Assembly: GCA_016293225.1 (NCBI GenBank)
Contig: JAEDEQ010000098.1
Span: 1-5,375, forward strand
DNA: 5,375 nucleotides
From: Clostridiaceae bacterium
Lineage (GTDB): Bacteria; Bacillota; Clostridia; Oscillospirales; Acutalibacteraceae
Reading direction: 5' to 3'
Shown here: positions 5,134 to 5,375 of the stretch, piece by piece
Layout: each line of letters opens with the position of its first letter
Position numbering within the stretch: the first letter of the stretch is position 1
The notes under the pieces: model-generated
Told to the model about the DNA's origin: nothing
Databases searched by the model: none
The model's input: the letters and a program-made list of their open reading frames with translations, nothing else
Program-made: the position numbers and the translations under genes

Positions 5134-5375
5134 GATTGTAAATAAGTTTAGAACCGAGAGGGACTCGAACAAGGAGGGAGGAGCGAAGCGACGGAAGAAG
5201 GGGCTGTAAAAAAACAACCCAAAAAGACCGTTGTCTGACGGAAAGAATGGAAGATATATTCAAGCAAATTAATCAATACATATTTTCACAGGGAAATATA
5301 GACATCAGCCGGTGAATGTTTACGGGTCAAAAACCGTATCTGATGCGAATAAGTACCCCGTTTATTTTCACTTTA
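5134..5375. other. right-end region with no supported gene
   Basis: These 242 bp hold no coding region I can support. At 5154-5170 there is an inverted near-copy of the tRNA T arm. A purine-rich stretch (about 5171-5205) follows, containing GGAGCGAAGCGACGG. Two short open frames lie further right: ATG at 5247 (22 codons, stop 5313-5315) and ATG at 5316, open to the window end. Neither has a convincing ribosome site. The second could be the start of a gene beyond the window, but I cannot tell. Confidence 0.5.
5154..5170 (-). repeat. inverted near-copy of the tRNA-Arg T arm and 3' acceptor
   Basis: Positions 5154-5170 (CCGAGAGGGACTCGAAC) match the reverse complement of tRNA positions 5069-5085 at 16 of 17 bases, including a 14-base exact run. 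Read on the minus strand it is a tRNA 3'-half fragment, but the T stem partner and the rest of a cloverleaf are absent. It may be a remnant of a tRNA or of an attachment site, or part of a dispersed repeat. Confidence 0.6.

Noticed and set aside
5151..5175. A second tRNA gene on the minus strand
   Set aside because: Only a T-loop and part of the acceptor side resemble tRNA; the T stem does not pair and no D or anticodon arm is present.
5247..5315. 22-codon open frame (MEDIFKQINQYIF...)
   Set aside because: Purines lie only 1 nt before the ATG, there is no family resemblance, and it stops at once; not enough to call a gene.

Overview
The window looks like a piece of a clostridial (Bacillota, class Clostridia) chromosome, most likely an Oscillospiraceae/Ruminococcaceae-type gut anaerobe. 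The evidence is a SCIFF peptide with its radical SAM maturase (a pair close to universal in Clostridia and rare elsewhere), a flavin reductase-rubredoxin fusion typical of strict anaerobes, strong AGGAGG-type ribosome binding sites, and balanced base composition with A+T-rich intergenic regions. The family-level placement is inference.

Left part (1-989): a minus-strand gene (114-719) encodes a flavin reductase-like protein with a C-terminal rubredoxin domain, probably an electron carrier of the high-molecular-weight rubredoxin type. It ends at a hairpin (77-105). Its promoter (761-789, minus) lies back to back with a plus-strand promoter (876-904). That promoter drives a leader with a stem-loop and then a single-pass, membrane-anchored hypothetical protein (990-1919) with a long Ser/Thr/Ala/Pro-rich linker.

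Centre (1920-4915): a consensus promoter starts 4 bp after the hypothetical gene. It drives scfA (1984-2133), the 49-residue SCIFF ranthipeptide precursor, which is too short for routine ORF calling. A 12-bp hairpin with a short T tract (2157-2183) separates scfA from scfB (2202-3587), the radical SAM/SPASM maturase. This arrangement should give much more peptide message than enzyme message. scfB overlaps the next gene by ATGA: a compact PLP-dependent Orn/Lys/Arg decarboxylase-family protein (3584-4915). ScfA and ScfB together make a thioether-crosslinked peptide. The role of the decarboxylase in this operon is unknown.

Right part (4916-5375): a promoter, a complete tRNA-Arg(ACG) gene with encoded CCA (5016-5092), and a strong intrinsic terminator. 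About 240 bp follow in which I support no gene. That tail contains a 17-nt inverted near-copy of the tRNA T arm.

The observation most worth following is in the SCIFF peptide. At the position that is the Thr crosslink acceptor in characterised SCIFF peptides (residue 37), this peptide has Gly. It also has a seventh cysteine (Cys13) in the leader region. The maturase keeps every expected cluster cysteine, so the site or chemistry of the thioether may differ here.
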